From: Arsenicicoccus cauae
Lineage (GTDB): Bacteria > Actinomycetota > Actinomycetes > Actinomycetales > Dermatophilaceae
Length of the DNA: 54,832 nt
Direction: 5' to 3'
NCBI RefSeq assembly: GCF_009707125.1
Contig: NZ_WLVL01000046.1
Location: forward strand, 1 to 54,832
This document shows positions 47,048 through 54,832 of this stretch, piece after piece (position 1 is the stretch's first letter; every line of letters starts with the position of its first letter). The notes under the pieces are model-generated. The model had not been told where the DNA came from. It did no database searches and saw nothing but the letters and a program-made list of their open reading frames with translations. A program made the translations under genes and the position numbers.

Positions 47048-48415
47048 TCATCGCCGGTCGTGCAGCGCGGCCCGCAGCCACCTCCACCGGGAGGCCAGGC
47101 GCTCCTCGAATCCGCGCGTCGTGGGGCGGTAGTAGTCGACGGCCCGGTCCAGGTCGTCCGGGAGGTACTGCTGGGCCGCGACGCCCTCGTCCAGCGCGTG
47201 CGGGTAGACGTAGCCGTCGCCGTGCCCCAGCCGCGACGCGCCGGCGTAGCCCGATCCGCGCAGGTGCGCCGGCACGGCACCCCCGCGGCCGGCCCGCACG
47301 TCGGCGATGGCCTCGTTGATGCCGGCGTAGGCGGCGTTGGACTTGGGGGCGAGAGCGTTGTGGACCACGGCCTGGGCCAGGATGATGCGCGCCTCGGGCA
47401 TGCCGATCTGGGCCACGGCGTGCATCGCGGCCACGGCGGTCTGAAGAGCGGTGGGGTCCGCCATACCGACGTCCTCGGAGGCCGCGATGACCACCCGCCG
47501 CGCGATGAACCGCGGGTCCTCCCCCGCCTCCAGCATCCGCGCGAGGTAGTGCAGCGAGGCGTCCACGTCGGACCCCCGCATCGACTTGATCAGGGCGGAC
47601 GCGACGTCGTAGTGCTGGTCGCCGGTCTTGTCGTACCGCACGACGGCCTTCTCGACCGCCTGCTCGACGTGGGCGCTGGTGATCGACACGGGCTCGTCGT
47701 GGGCCGCGCCCGCAGGTTCGTCGCCGAGCGCCACCCCGGCGGCGCCCTCCAGCGCGGTCAGCGCCCGCCGCGCGTCTCCCCCGCTGATCCGTATGACGTG
47801 CTCCCGGGCCGCCGCCTCGAGGGCGAAGGCACCGGCGAGGCCCCGCTCGTCGACCACCGCCTGGTCGAGCACCTCGCCGAGGTCCTCGTCCGTCAGCGAG
47901 CCGAGGGTCACGAGCACCGAGCGGGACAGCAGCGGCGCGATGATGCTGAACGACGGATTCTCCGTCGTCGCCGCCACGAGCACGACCAGACGGTTCTCGA
48001 CCGCGGGCAGCAGGGCATCCTGCTGGGCCTTGGTGAACCGGTGGATCTCGTCGAGGAAGAGCACGGTGGTGCGGCCGTAGAGGTCGCGCTCGCGCACGGC
48101 CTCGTCGATCACCCGGCGCACGTCCTTGACCCCTGCCGTGATCGCCGACAGCTCGACGAACCGGCGGCCGGCCGCGGTGGCGACCAGGTGGGCGAGGGTG
48201 GTCTTGCCCGTGCCGGGAGGTCCCCACAGGATCGCCGACAGCGGACCGACGGTGCCCGAGTGCCCCTCGATCAACCGTCGCAGGGGGCTGCCGGGCCGCA
48301 GCGCCGCCCCCTGCCCGCGCACCTCGTCCAGGGATCGCGGACGCATCCGGACCGCGAGGGGTGGCAGCGGGGCGTCGGATCCGCCGGAGGCGTCGAACAG
48401 GTCCGGGACATCCAC
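47048..48415 (-). CDS. rarA: Replication-associated recombination protein A (MgsA/RarA)
   Basis: A 455-residue AAA+ ATPase acting at stalled replication forks. Walker [16 protein letters not shown], Walker [11 protein letters not shown], sensor [11 protein letters not shown], the [14 protein letters not shown] segment and the C-terminal tetramerisation region ([22 protein letters not shown]-like [22 protein letters not shown]) are all present. Length is normal. The GTG start at 48415 follows GACACT by 6 nt, a weak leaderless candidate. rpsD, which usually separates rarA and alaS in actinobacteria, is missing here. Confidence 0.94.
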   Translation of the reverse strand: MDVPDLFDASGGSDAPLPPLAVRMRPRSLDEVRGQGAALRPGSPLRRLIEGHSGTVGPLSAILWGPPGTGKTTLAHLVATAAGRRFVELSAITAGVKDVRRVIDEAVRERDLYGRTTVLFLDEIHRFTKAQQDALLPAVENRLVVLVAATTENPSFSIIAPLLSRSVLVTLGSLTDEDLGEVLDQAVVDERGLAGAFALEAAAREHVIRISGGDARRALTALEGAAGVALGDEPAGAAHDEPVSITSAHVEQAVEKAVVRYDKTGDQHYDVASALIKSMRGSDVDASLHYLARMLEAGEDPRFIARRVVIAASEDVGMADPTALQTAVAAMHAVAQIGMPEARIILAQAVVHNALAPKSNAAYAGINEAIADVRAGRGGAVPAHLRGSGYAGASRLGHGDGYVYPHALDEGVAAQQYLPDDLDRAVDYYRPTTRGFEERLASRWRWLRAALHDRR

Positions 48416-48509
48416 CGGCTCAGTGTCTCAGACGTCCCGATCCCCCTCGGCGCTGACGGGCTCCGTGCGGTGGCCCTCTGGTCACGAATCGGTATCGACG
48501 CCGCCCGGG

Positions 48510-48541
48510 GGTCTGGACCGGACCGTGGCCAGACCTAGAGT
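48510..48541 (+). promoter_or_regulatory. Promoter of the peptide ABC operon
   Basis: CTGGAC (48513-48518) and TAGAGT (48536-48541) are spaced by 17 nt. The inverted repeat GGTCTGG/CCAGACC (48510-48516 and 48529-48535) brackets the spacer and could be an operator. The transcript would carry a 5' leader of about 125 nt. Confidence 0.5.
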
Positions 48542-48599
48542 GTGGCCCACGGTTCCCCGCTCACACGAGGGCAAAGGCGCACTCGCTCGGCTGGGATCA

Positions 48600-48625
48600 C
48601 ACCCTGACCGCCATCCGTCAGGGTG
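48600..48625 (+). promoter_or_regulatory. Hairpin in the substrate-binding protein gene leader
   Basis: CACCCTGAC and GTCAGGGTG pair perfectly (9 bp, 8-nt loop). GATCAC flanks both sides with a two-base slip. It lies 50 nt upstream of the start and may be an mRNA-stability hairpin or an operator. Confidence 0.4.
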
Positions 48626-48674
48626 ATCACCAAGGTCCGTCCCATCACCGGACCGTTCGAGGAGGTCTATCCCT

Positions 48675-50312
48675 ATGCGAGCCACCACTCGCCTCACCCT
48701 CACCGCCACCATCTCGGCGTCGGCAATGCTGCTGGCCGCCTGTGGCGGCGGTTCCGGCAGCTCCGGCTCCTCCGCCAGCGGCGACTCCGCCAGCAAGGAG
48801 GGCGGGTCCATCTCCGTCCGCGGCTGCAACCCGGAGAACCCCCTGATCCCCGGCGCCACCACCGAGACCTGCGGGGGCGACGTCATCGACGCCGTCACCG
48901 CCCGCCTCGTGCACTACAACGTCGACACGGCCAAGCCGGAGAACGACATCGCCGAGTCCATCGAGACCCAGGACAACCAGACCTTCACGATCAAGCTCAA
49001 GAAGGGCTACAAGTTCTCGGACGGCACCGAGGTCAAGGCCAAGAACTTCGTCGACGCGTGGAACTACACCGCCCTGTCGACCAACGCCCAGGGTGCGTCC
49101 TACTTCATGGAGCCGATCGAGGGCTTCGCGGACCTGCAGGCCGAGGAGGGCCAGCAGCCCAAGGCCAAGACCATGTCCGGCCTGAAGGTCGTCGACGACC
49201 ACACCTTCACCATCAAGACCACCGACAAGGTGTCCAACCTGCCCGAGCGCCTCGGCTACTCGGCCTTCGCGCCGCTGCCGGACTCGTTCACCAAGGACCC
49301 GAAGGCCTTCGGCGACAAGCCGGTCGGCGCCGGCCCCTACGTGGTCGAGTCCTGGACCAAGAACCAGTCGATCGTCCTGAAGAAGAACCCGAGCTACTCG
49401 GGCTCCAACAAGGGCTCCCTGGACCAGATCACCTTCAAGATCTACCAGGACTCCTCGGCCGCCTACAACGACGTGATGGCCGGCAACCTGGACGTCACGG
49501 ACGAGGTCCCGTCCTCGGCGATCACGGCCGACAAGTACAAGACCGACCTGCCCGACCGCAACGCGCAGAAGGAGTACGGCGGCATCTCGACCGTCACCTT
49601 CGCGTCCGCCAAGGCAGACCCGGCGGTCCAGAACCCCAAGGTCCGCCAGGCGATCTCGATGGCCATCGACCGCGAGGCCGTCATCAAGTCGCAGTTCAAC
49701 GGCACGCGTACCCCGGCCACCGGCTGGGTCGCCACGACCGTCAACGGCTACAAGGCCGGCGCCTGCGGCGAGTTCTGCACCTACGACGCCGCCAAGGCCA
49801 AGGCCAAGCTGCAGGAGGCCGGTGGCTTCACGGGCAAGCTGACCCTGTCCTACAACGCCGACGCGTCGCACAAGGACTGGACCGAGGCCACGTGCCAGTC
49901 GATCAAGGAGGCGCTCGCCATCGACTGCGTCGCCACCCCGGTCGTGGACTTCAAGACCTTCCGCACGCAGGTCAAGAAGCGCGAGATGAAGGGCATGTTC
50001 CGTACGGGCTGGCAGATGGACTACCCGTCGATCGAGAACTTCCTCACCCCGATCTTCGCGACGGGCGCGTCCTCCAACGACGGCGACTACTCCAACGCGG
50101 CCTTCGACGCCAAGCTCAAGGAGGCCGCCGCGGCGACCGACTCGGCCAAGGCGAACGAGCTCTACCAGGAGGCCGAGGGCATGCTCAAGGAGCAGATGCC
50201 GTCGATCCCGCTCTGGTACCCGAAGTCGACCATCGGTTGGTCCCCCAAGGTGACCAACGTCAAGATCTCGGCGTTCGGCAAGCCGGACTACGTGGGCATC
50301 AAGCTCAAGTGA
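48675..50312 (+). CDS. dppA: Peptide ABC transporter substrate-binding lipoprotein
   Basis: A 545-residue family 5 solute-binding protein. A lipoprotein signal (LLAAC, Cys23) is followed by a Gly/Ser linker. SBP_bac_5 features include TFTIKLKKGYKFSDGTEVKA and KVRQAISMAIDREAVI. Relatives bind oligopeptides; the OppA/DppA choice is by family only. A GAGGAGGT ribosome site lies 8 nt before the ATG. It heads a five-gene importer; an inverted repeat between it and the first permease probably lowers downstream expression so the binding protein is in excess. Confidence 0.93.
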   Translation: MRATTRLTLTATISASAMLLAACGGGSGSSGSSASGDSASKEGGSISVRGCNPENPLIPGATTETCGGDVIDAVTARLVHYNVDTAKPENDIAESIETQDNQTFTIKLKKGYKFSDGTEVKAKNFVDAWNYTALSTNAQGASYFMEPIEGFADLQAEEGQQPKAKTMSGLKVVDDHTFTIKTTDKVSNLPERLGYSAFAPLPDSFTKDPKAFGDKPVGAGPYVVESWTKNQSIVLKKNPSYSGSNKGSLDQITFKIYQDSSAAYNDVMAGNLDVTDEVPSSAITADKYKTDLPDRNAQKEYGGISTVTFASAKADPAVQNPKVRQAISMAIDREAVIKSQFNGTRTPATGWVATTVNGYKAGACGEFCTYDAAKAKAKLQEAGGFTGKLTLSYNADASHKDWTEATCQSIKEALAIDCVATPVVDFKTFRTQVKKREMKGMFRTGWQMDYPSIENFLTPIFATGASSNDGDYSNAAFDAKLKEAAAATDSAKANELYQEAEGMLKEQMPSIPLWYPKSTIGWSPKVTNVKISAFGKPDYVGIKLK

Positions 50313-50349
50313 GCTGACGGGCCTCAGTCCGACAGGTGACACCTGAGTC

Positions 50350-50379
50350 GTGGGTGCCCGGCACGTGCCGGGCACCCAC
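50350..50379 (+). terminator. Hairpin after the binding-protein gene
   Basis: A perfect 30-nt palindrome with 15-nt arms and no separate loop (arms 50350-50364 and 50365-50379). It starts 37 nt after the stop. Likely a partial terminator or a 3'-end stabiliser that separates dppA from the membrane components. Confidence 0.7.
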
Positions 50380-50390
50380 GCCTGTGCGGG

Positions 50391-50426
50391 GGCGATGTCG
50401 GACATCACCCCCGGTGCCGCTACGCT
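50391..50426 (+). promoter_or_regulatory. Internal promoter with palindromic operator upstream of the first permease
   Basis: GATGTC-G-GACATC (50394-50406), extendable to 19 bp with one mismatch, overlaps a -35 TCGGAC (50398-50403); TACGCT (50421-50426) follows at 17 nt as -10. A leader of about 185 nt then carries stems at about 50551-50571 (CTCGGAG/CTCCGAG) and 50576-50595 (CTGCGGC/GCCGCAG) before GAGGAGGTG and the GTG start. The remainder of the 306-nt gap contains no supported gene. Confidence 0.5.
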
Positions 50427-50618
50427 GAGGCCGCTCGCACTCCCCATCCCGACCCCCCACGGGTCTGACCACAGCCATCGCGTGAGCAGCGTCGCCACGT
50501 GAGCCGTCTGCCGGATGCCATCCCCCCTCCGGCGGAGGCATCGCAGCTCACGCTCGGAGCACGACTCCGAGACGTCTGCGGCCCAGCCGCCGCAGGCACG
50601 ACCATCTGAGGAGGTGTC

Positions 50619-51545
50619 GTGACCAAATACATCATTCGCCGGATCCTGCAGATGATCCCGGTGCTCATCGGTGCCACGTTCTTGATCTTCGCCATGGTGT
50701 TCGCCCTGCCGGGCGATCCGACCGAGGGCAAGTGCGGTGAGCGTCCCTGCTCCCCCGCCTACGTGGAGAAGTTCCGCGCCGAGCACAACCTCAACGACCC
50801 GCTGCTCGTCCAGTACGGCAAGTACATGGGCAAGCTCGTCCAGGGCGACCTCGGCACCAACTTCTACGGGATGCCGGTGGCCGAGGACCTCTCCTCGCGC
50901 TACGCCATCACCGCCAAGCTCGCGCTGATCGCCATCGCCTTCGAGATCGTGATCGGCCTGGTCGCCGGCGTGCTGGCCGGCATCCGCAAGGGCAAGTTCA
51001 TCGACAACCTCGTCATGGTCTCGACCCTCGTGGCGATCTCGATCCCCTCGTTCGTCATCGGCTCGACGCTGCAGTACCTCCTCGGCGTCCGGCTTCGCTG
51101 GTTCCCGGTGACCGCCGCCAACGACCCGACGCTGTACGACCTGGTGCTGCCGGGGTTCGTCCTCGGGTCCCTGTCGATCGCGTACGTCGCCCGGCTGATG
51201 CGCACCAACCTGGTCGAGAACCTCCGCGCCGACTACGTCCGCACGGCCATCTCCAAGGGTCTGACCCGGCAGCGGGCCATCGGTCTGCACGCCATGCGCA
51301 ACTCGATGATCCCCGTCGTCACCTTCCTCGGCGCCGACTTCGGGTCGTTGCTCGGTGGCGCCATCGTCACGGAGCGCATCTTCAACATCCGCGGCGTCGG
51401 CGGCTACATCTTCACCGGCATCCACAACCGGGACGGCATCGCCGTGGTCTCGGCCGTCACGATGCTGGTGTTCGTCTTCCTCATCGTCAACCTGCTCATC
51501 GACCTGCTCTACGGCCTGCTCGACCCGAGGATCAGCCATGACTGA
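50619..51545 (+). CDS. dppB: Peptide ABC transporter permease (DppB type)
   Basis: A 308-residue permease. It begins TKYIIRRILQMIPVLIGATF, the usual opening of DppB/OppB proteins, and has six helices with the EAA loop near residues 205-225 (YVRTAISKGLTRQRAIGLHAMRN). A two-cysteine insert (CGERPC) follows helix 1. GTG start with GAGGAGGTG. Its stop lies 8 nt inside the next permease gene. Confidence 0.94.
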   Translation: MTKYIIRRILQMIPVLIGATFLIFAMVFALPGDPTEGKCGERPCSPAYVEKFRAEHNLNDPLLVQYGKYMGKLVQGDLGTNFYGMPVAEDLSSRYAITAKLALIAIAFEIVIGLVAGVLAGIRKGKFIDNLVMVSTLVAISIPSFVIGSTLQYLLGVRLRWFPVTAANDPTLYDLVLPGFVLGSLSIAYVARLMRTNLVENLRADYVRTAISKGLTRQRAIGLHAMRNSMIPVVTFLGADFGSLLGGAIVTERIFNIRGVGGYIFTGIHNRDGIAVVSAVTMLVFVFLIVNLLIDLLYGLLDPRISHD

Positions 51546-52485
51546 CGCCACCACCGCCACCGTCGCCGCCGCAGAGGTGGCCCCGGACCCCTCCCAGGGG
51601 GCCGGCCCCGGAGCGGACGAGGCGCGTTCACTGTGGTCGGACGCCTGGCGCCAGCTGCGCAAGAACCCCCTCTTCTGGATCTCCGCCGCGCTCATCGTGG
51701 TCTTCCTCCTGATGGCGCTCGTGCCCCAGCTGTTCACCCGCATCGACCCGACGTCCGGCTCGCTGCGCCACGTGCGCGAGGCCATGAGCGGTGACCACTG
51801 GTTCGGCACGGACAAGCAGGGCCGCGACATCTACTCCCGCACGATCTACGGCGCGCGGGCCTCGATCATCGTCGGCCTGCTGACCACGCTGAGCACGACC
51901 CTCGTCGGCGGCGCCCTCGGCATCATGGCCGGCTACCTCGGCGGCTGGCTCGACGCGCTGCTGATGCGCGTGACGGACATCTTCTTCGCGATCCCCATGT
52001 TGCTCGGGGGCATCCTGTTCATGGCCTCCTTCCCGTCCAACGCCGACACGAGCTACTGGGCCGTCGTCGGCAAGGTGGTGCTGGTGATGACCGTGTTCGG
52101 CTGGCCGGGCATCGCGCGACTCATGCGTTCCGCCGTCCTGCAGGTGAAGTCCTTGGAGTACGTCCAGGCGGCGCGGGCGCTCGGCGCCCGCCCGGGACGG
52201 ATCATCCTGGGCCACGTCCTGCCCAACGCGGTGGCGCCGGTCATCGTCGTGGCGACGATCAACCTGGGCGCCTACATCGCGACCGAGGCGACGCTGTCCT
52301 TCCTCGGCATCGGTCTCGTGCCCCCGACCATCTCGTGGGGCGTCGCGATCTCCGACGCCCTCGACACGGTGCGCACCTCGCCGCACATCCTGCTCTTCCC
52401 CAGCCTGTTCCTGAGCCTCGCGGTCCTCGCGTTCATCCTCCTCGGTGACGCCGTCCGCGACGCGCTGGACCCGAAGTCTCGATGA
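51538..52485 (+). CDS. dppC: Peptide ABC transporter permease (DppC type)
   Basis: A 315-residue permease with a 30-residue Ala/Pro/Glu-rich cytoplasmic N-terminus, then LWSDAWRQLRKNPLFWISAALI. HWFGTDKQGRDIYSRTIYGA is the DppC signature; the EAA loop is YVQAARALGARPGRIILGHVLPN. It overlaps dppB by 8 nt. Together they form the channel. Confidence 0.95.
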   Translation: MTDATTATVAAAEVAPDPSQGAGPGADEARSLWSDAWRQLRKNPLFWISAALIVVFLLMALVPQLFTRIDPTSGSLRHVREAMSGDHWFGTDKQGRDIYSRTIYGARASIIVGLLTTLSTTLVGGALGIMAGYLGGWLDALLMRVTDIFFAIPMLLGGILFMASFPSNADTSYWAVVGKVVLVMTVFGWPGIARLMRSAVLQVKSLEYVQAARALGARPGRIILGHVLPNAVAPVIVVATINLGAYIATEATLSFLGIGLVPPTISWGVAISDALDTVRTSPHILLFPSLFLSLAVLAFILLGDAVRDALDPKSR

Positions 52486-52500
52486 GGGGCTGACACACAC

Positions 52501-53550
52501 ATGTCTACGACCCACACGGCCCGTCATGCGCGGGCACCCCAGGAAGCCGGCTCGGCCTACCAGCCGATCGACGGCCGCCTCCTCGACGTGGAGGACCTCC
52601 ACGTCGAGTTCCACACGGACGACGGCATCGCCCGGGCCATCAACGGCGTCAACTTCACCCTGGACGCCGGGGAGACGCTGGCGATCCTCGGCGAGTCGGG
52701 CTCCGGCAAGTCGGTGACCGCCCAGGCGATCATGGGCATCCTCGACATGCCCCCGGCCAAGATCCCCCAGGGCTCGGTCCGCTATTGCGGTCAGGAGCTG
52801 CTGACCATGCCGGAGGACCAGCGGCGGCACGTGCGCGGCCCGGAGATCTCGATGATCTTCCAGGACGCCCTGAGCTCGCTCAACCCGGTCTTTCCGGTCG
52901 GCTGGCAGATCGCCGAGATGTTCCGCCAGCACCGCGGGATGAACAAGTCCGACTCGCTCGAGCAGGCCGTGCGCCTCATGGAGCGGGTGGCCATCCCCGG
53001 GGCCAAGTCCCGCGTCAAGGCCTTCCCGCACCAGTTCTCCGGTGGCATGCGCCAGCGCATCATGATCGCGATGGCCATCGCGCTCGACCCGGCCGTGCTC
53101 ATCGCCGACGAACCGACCACGGCGCTCGACGTGACGGTGCAGGCGCAGATCATGGGTCTGCTGGCCGAGCTCCAGCAGGAGCGCCAGATGGGCCTGATCC
53201 TGATCACCCACGACCTCGGTGTCGTGGCCGACGTCGCCGACCGCATCGCGGTGATGTATGCCGGCCGCATCGTGGAGCAGGCCGACGTCTACGAGCTCTA
53301 CCGCAAGCCGGCCCACCCCTACACCAAGGGGCTGCTGGACTCCATCCCGCGCCTGGACCAGAAGGGCGAGACGTTGTCGGCGATCGGTGGCCTGCCGCCC
53401 AACCTGCTGCGGATCCCGCCGGGCTGCTCGTTCAACCCGCGCTGCCGCTACGCCCAGGACGTCTGCCGGCAGGACCGTCCCGAGCTGCTCGAGGTGGCTC
53501 CCGGTCGCCTGTCCGCGTGCCACTTCTCCCAGGAGGTGCTCCATGGCTGA
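52501..53550 (+). CDS. dppD: Peptide ABC transporter ATP-binding protein (DppD type)
   Basis: A 349-residue ATPase. Walker A GESGSGKS at 64-71, signature FSGGMRQRI, Walker B VLIADEPTTALDV and the switch His in ITHDLGVVAD. The C-terminal oligopeptide domain has cysteines in CSFNPRCRYAQDVC, typical of the [4Fe-4S]-like site in DppD/OppD. It pairs with the next gene. Confidence 0.96.
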   Translation: MSTTHTARHARAPQEAGSAYQPIDGRLLDVEDLHVEFHTDDGIARAINGVNFTLDAGETLAILGESGSGKSVTAQAIMGILDMPPAKIPQGSVRYCGQELLTMPEDQRRHVRGPEISMIFQDALSSLNPVFPVGWQIAEMFRQHRGMNKSDSLEQAVRLMERVAIPGAKSRVKAFPHQFSGGMRQRIMIAMAIALDPAVLIADEPTTALDVTVQAQIMGLLAELQQERQMGLILITHDLGVVADVADRIAVMYAGRIVEQADVYELYRKPAHPYTKGLLDSIPRLDQKGETLSAIGGLPPNLLRIPPGCSFNPRCRYAQDVCRQDRPELLEVAPGRLSACHFSQEVLHG

Positions 53551-54790
53551 GCCGATCCTCGTCGCCAAGGACCTCGTCAAGCACTACCCGATCAAGGGCG
53601 GAATCCTCCGCACCACGACGGGTCACGTCAAGGCCGTGGACGGTGTCTCGTTCGAGCTGCTCAAGGGCGAGACCCTGGGCATCGTGGGCGAGTCCGGTTG
53701 CGGCAAGTCGACCCTGGGGCGCCTGCTCATGCGCCTGGAGGAGCCGACGTCGGGCACGCTCGACTTCGACGGCGTCGACATGTACTCCCAGAAGGGCTCG
53801 GCCATGCGCAAGCTGCGCCGAGACATCCAGATCGTCTTCCAGGACCCCTACACCTCGCTCAACCCGCGCAAGACGGTCGGCGACATCGTGGGCGAGCCCT
53901 TCGACATCCACCCGGACGTCGTGCCCAAGTCGGGTCGACGCAAGGCGGTCCAGGACCTGCTGGACCTCGTGGGGCTCAACCCCGAGCACATCAACCGCTA
54001 TCCCCACCAGTTCTCCGGTGGCCAGCGTCAGCGCATCGGCATCGCCCGGGGCATCGCGCTCAACCCCAAGGTGCTGATCTGCGACGAGCCGGTCTCGGCG
54101 CTGGACGTCTCGGTGCAGGCGCAGGTCGTCAACCTGATGGAGAAGCTCCAGAACGAGCTCGGCCTGTCCTACATCTTCATCGCTCACGACCTGTCGGTGG
54201 TGCGGCACATCTCCGACCGGGTCGGCGTGATGTACCTCGGCAAGATGGTCGAGCTGGGCACGGAGGACGAGATCTACGAGCGGACGACGCACCCGTACAC
54301 CCAGGCGCTGATGTCGGCCGTCCCCGTGCCGGACCCGACGCTGCGTGGCAAGCGCGAGCAGATCGTCCTGCAGGGTGACGTGCCGTCCCCGGCCAACCCG
54401 CCCGCGGGCTGCCGCTTCCACACCCGGTGCTGGAAGGCCCAGGAGCGCTGCACGACCGAGGTGCCGGAGTTCGTCGACCGGCCGGACGGCTACGACGGCC
54501 ACCGCAGCGCCTGCCACTTCCCCGAGGTGCTCGTCGCCACCGGGGCCGAGGTCGACTCCGACCTGCCGGGCGGGACGAGCAGCGGCGACGGTGCCACCAG
54601 GGCCTCCGAGGGGCACGGCGGCCTGAGCGGTCTCCTGCGCAAGGTGGCCGACAAGGTGGGTCTGGACGACGACGCCAACGACCCCACCCACCAGTCGGCG
54701 CGCACCTACCGGCCCGACACCGGTGACAGCGACAGCGTCGCGGACGCACGAGCCACCGCCGACAACGCCAACAAGCAGCACGGCTGGTAG
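53543..54790 (+). CDS. dppF: Peptide ABC transporter ATP-binding protein (DppF type)
   Basis: A 415-residue ATPase, longer than the usual ~330. Walker A GESGCGKST at 49-57, signature FSGGQRQRI, Walker B VLICDEPVSALDV and AHDLSVVRH are present, as is the cysteine cluster CRFHTRCWKAQERC. The last 85 residues (331-415) are an unusual Asp/Ser/Ala-rich tail with a short amphipathic helix (LSGLLRKVADKVGLDDD). It overlaps dppD by 8 nt and ends the operon. Confidence 0.95.
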   Translation: MAEPILVAKDLVKHYPIKGGILRTTTGHVKAVDGVSFELLKGETLGIVGESGCGKSTLGRLLMRLEEPTSGTLDFDGVDMYSQKGSAMRKLRRDIQIVFQDPYTSLNPRKTVGDIVGEPFDIHPDVVPKSGRRKAVQDLLDLVGLNPEHINRYPHQFSGGQRQRIGIARGIALNPKVLICDEPVSALDVSVQAQVVNLMEKLQNELGLSYIFIAHDLSVVRHISDRVGVMYLGKMVELGTEDEIYERTTHPYTQALMSAVPVPDPTLRGKREQIVLQGDVPSPANPPAGCRFHTRCWKAQERCTTEVPEFVDRPDGYDGHRSACHFPEVLVATGAEVDSDLPGGTSSGDGATRASEGHGGLSGLLRKVADKVGLDDDANDPTHQSARTYRPDTGDSDSVADARATADNANKQHGW

Positions 54791-54807
54791 TCACCCGCCC
54801 ACCACGG

Positions 54808-54825
54808 TCGTGAGGGTTTGGTCCA
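54808..54825 (+). repeat. 18-bp edge repeat, right copy
   Basis: TCGTGAGGGTTTGGTCCA on the plus strand, 17 nt after the dppF stop and 7 nt from the end of the window. It is the inverted counterpart of 7-24. Confidence 0.5.
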
Positions 54826-54832
54826 AGATCCT

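Noticed and set aside
50515-50622. 35-codon upstream ORF whose stop overlaps the dppB start
   Set aside because: Third-position GC is clearly lower than in genes here, no ribosome site is seen, and the sequence is Arg/Ser-rich like a shadow frame.

Overview
The window is a gene-dense, very GC-rich chromosomal segment from an actinobacterium. Third codon positions are almost always G or C, GTG starts are common, and the markers mIHF, BldD, the short omega subunit, degenerate PriA and a TIGR02234 Trp-operon membrane protein are all present. Gene content and order look like Micrococcales, probably near Intrasporangiaceae/Dermatophilaceae; this placement is inferred from general knowledge, not from a search. 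No rRNA, tRNA, CRISPR array or complete transposase gene was seen.

Layout. 50-4576: histidine/tryptophan genes on the minus strand (hisF, hisI, trpE, two small membrane proteins), with a plus-strand TIGR03085 gene set between hisF and hisI. 4624-9796: accessory genes (P-loop kinase-like ATPase, FUSC/aromatic-acid-exporter-like protein, uracil/xanthine permease, manA, PH-domain protein). 9807-21668: minus-strand housekeeping run hisG-hisE, rpe-rsmB-fmt-def, HAD hydrolase, priA, metK, coaBC, rpoZ, gmk, mihF. 21856-30095: de novo pyrimidine genes pyrR-pyrB-pyrC-carA-carB-pyrF, with a PyrR-type RNA motif over the pyrR leader. 30478-30972: bldD, the c-di-GMP-responsive developmental regulator. 31053-32040: efp and nusB. 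32193-37712: an accessory block (FMN-binding glutamate synthase-like protein, a YeeE/YedE-like stub, a two-gene ABC-2 exporter, and a divergent histidine kinase/response regulator pair whose kinase is frameshifted). 37997-44042: aroE-aroC-aroK-aroB preceded by mltG and ruvX. 44046-48415: alaS and rarA, with an alanine-rich mini-ORF upstream of alaS. 48675-54790: a five-gene oligopeptide ABC importer.

Most of the window is conserved actinobacterial core. The points of interest are: (1) a shikimate kinase made of two fused kinase domains, the second with an altered lid; (2) a repeated promoter layout with a -10-like hexamer ending 6-7 nt before the start codon, implying leaderless mRNAs for about nine genes; (3) the alanine-rich mini-ORF with hairpins upstream of alaS; (4) a PyrR-binding motif next to and able to pair with the pyrR Shine-Dalgarno; (5) an 18-bp sequence in inverted orientation at the two outermost ends of the window, as expected if both edges abut a dispersed repeat; (6) a frameshifted histidine kinase; and (7) several short, codon-biased ORFs without known family. 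I did not find a clearly new multi-gene defence or biosynthetic system.
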